From Isochrysis galbana (Eukaryota > Haptophyta > Isochrysidales > Isochrysidaceae): a stretch of 64,000 bases of DNA. The stretch's first letter is position 1, and each line of letters opens with the position of its first letter. Both the position numbers and the translations under genes were made by a program. The stretch is from contig CM030935.1 of assembly GCA_018136815.1 (NCBI GenBank), positions 2,798,292 through 2,862,291 of the forward strand, written 5' to 3'. Shown one piece after another: positions 63,243 through 64,000 of this stretch. Below the pieces are notes generated by a model. It searched no databases. It saw nothing but the letters and a program-made list of their open reading frames with translations, and had not been told where the DNA came from.

Positions 63243-64000
63243 TTAGACAGACAGCCGCTCCGATGCGCGAGGAAGCGAAGATCTTTGAGGCGACGCCTGC
63301 GCCAACCGTGCCTGCCACGAATGTTTGGCCCTCTTCGCTCCCATGCCACCATCTGGAGAGCGCAACTCCTCAGCATTACAACTCTCGGGGCCGTGCGTGG
63401 GCCAGTCTCCTGCCATGCCATTGTCGGGCTCCATCTCAAGAGAGCTGTCAACTGTGGAAAAGCTGTCAGAGCTTTCTCGGGCGGATGCCGTCCGTAGTGA
63501 TAGCGATGGGGCGGAAGAAGCGGTCCGTAGGGAAATCGACGGTGCAGACGAAAAGCTGCCCACGGCCCGCTGCTCGGGCGCACCAGATAAAGGCGTGGGG
63601 CGAATGCCTACTTGGGCGCTCGCTGTCCGGGAGACGAGCAGAGAGGCCGACGAGGCGCTCAGAGAGGCGGAGAACCTCGTGGGGCCGCATAGTAAATCGC
63701 GAGGCTGGGGAGGCTGGTCGTGCGCGTTTTCTAGCTTTGCTGACTGCTCTGCGTCGCCAAAACCCGCCGGCACCACGAGGCCGTCCATCTCTCTTGCTGT
63801 GGAGCGCGTGCCTGTACTCGGTAGCAACGAGCCTCCGCGACTGCGAGCGCGCTGCAGCGCAGGGCGCATTTCACACTTGAGGGCCTCCTCGCTGGTACCC
63901 GGGTGCCGGGTCGCCGATGTTGATCCAGCCGATGCAAGCCACTCGGTTGCAATTGGCGCGAATTCACCGGCACTCGGGCTCAACTCAGCCACGGGCGTCG
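63243..64000 (-). CDS. Ser-rich hypothetical protein, cut by window edge
   Basis: A frame open from the window end to a stop at 63243 encodes at least 249 residues. No ATG is at its visible start, so the gene continues beyond the window. The protein is rich in Ser, Ala and Arg with short repeats (SISLRTASSAPSLSLRTASA), an acidic stretch (STVDSSLEMEPDNGMAGDWP) and a basic C-terminus. No domain was recognised. It looks like a disordered regulatory tail. The continuous open frame and moderate codon bias support coding, but the evidence is not strong. Confidence 0.4.
   Translation of the reverse strand, partial: TPVAELSPSAGEFAPIATEWLASAGSTSATRHPGTSEEALKCEMRPALQRARSRGGSLLPSTGTRSTAREMDGLVVPAGFGDAEQSAKLENAHDQPPQPRDLLCGPTRFSASLSASSASLLVSRTASAQVGIRPTPLSGAPEQRAVGSFSSAPSISLRTASSAPSLSLRTASARESSDSFSTVDSSLEMEPDNGMAGDWPTHGPESCNAEELRSPDGGMGAKRAKHSWQARLAQASPQRSSLPRASERLSV

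Overview
This window is GC-rich nuclear DNA from a eukaryote, most likely a unicellular marine alga. The intron-split genes, the mitochondrially targeted HslV, the proline-rich membrane proteins with DGxCDDGGxGSE cysteine modules and the DUF1800-like fragment all fit a haptophyte-type genome, but that assignment is inference and no single marker proves it. One 100-base assembly gap (N) lies at 59408-59507. There are no rRNA genes and no CRISPR array. Long CT/GA tracts and runs of up to 24 G are frequent.

Layout. 1-2.9 kb: a phage-type DNA cytosine methyltransferase reading frame runs into a truncated Ty3/gypsy pol (RT thumb, RNase H, start of the integrase zinc finger). 3.6-4.9 kb (-): an AAAP amino-acid transporter. 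5-13.3 kb: mostly repeats (a tRNA-headed SINE-like repeat, a SINE-like element with 17-bp target-site duplications, two copies of an element whose reading frame starts MERAP or similar) and one small PDZ gene at 9.4-9.9 kb. 13.5-23.7 kb (-): two tandem paralogous proline-rich single-pass membrane proteins with nearly identical ectodomains; only one keeps the long cytosolic tail. 24.3-28.1 kb: repeats and a LINE remnant. 28.7-30.1 kb (-): a six-exon HslV gene, abutted by about 770 bp of CT/GA microsatellite. 32.4-33.6 kb (+): an unknown multipass membrane protein. 34.9-35.6 kb (+): an HSP20-like protein. 38.9-40.2 kb (+): a three-exon bromodomain (BRD8-like) gene, followed by a LINE with a nested SINE-like insertion. 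43.5-46.7 kb (-): a NUFIP1-like CCCH zinc-finger protein. 48.3-48.9 kb (-): a Tudor-knot fragment. 51.3-52.3 kb (+): a 2-oxoglutarate/Fe(II) oxygenase. 53.5-54.7 kb: a retroelement RNase H scrap, a DUF1800-like fragment and a cysteine-rich reading frame. 55.2-58.1 kb (-): a METTL-type methyltransferase and a membrane protein. 59.5-60.9 kb: a partly resolved gene beside the gap. 61.6-62.6 kb: another SINE-like copy. 63.2-64 kb (-): an unknown Ser-rich gene cut by the window edge.

How it fits together. The host genes are unrelated housekeeping or membrane functions (proteolysis, chromatin, snoRNP assembly, transport, protein methylation, hydroxylation) and form no pathway. The most distinctive content is mobile: a SINE-like family of about 0.75-0.96 kb whose exact 5' end is a hairpin with a fixed TTAT loop and a stem that changes sequence between copies, a family of shared LINE 3' ends, and the methyltransferase carried next to retroelement pol. 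The tandem receptor pair, one copy without its endocytosis-like tail, is the most interesting host locus.
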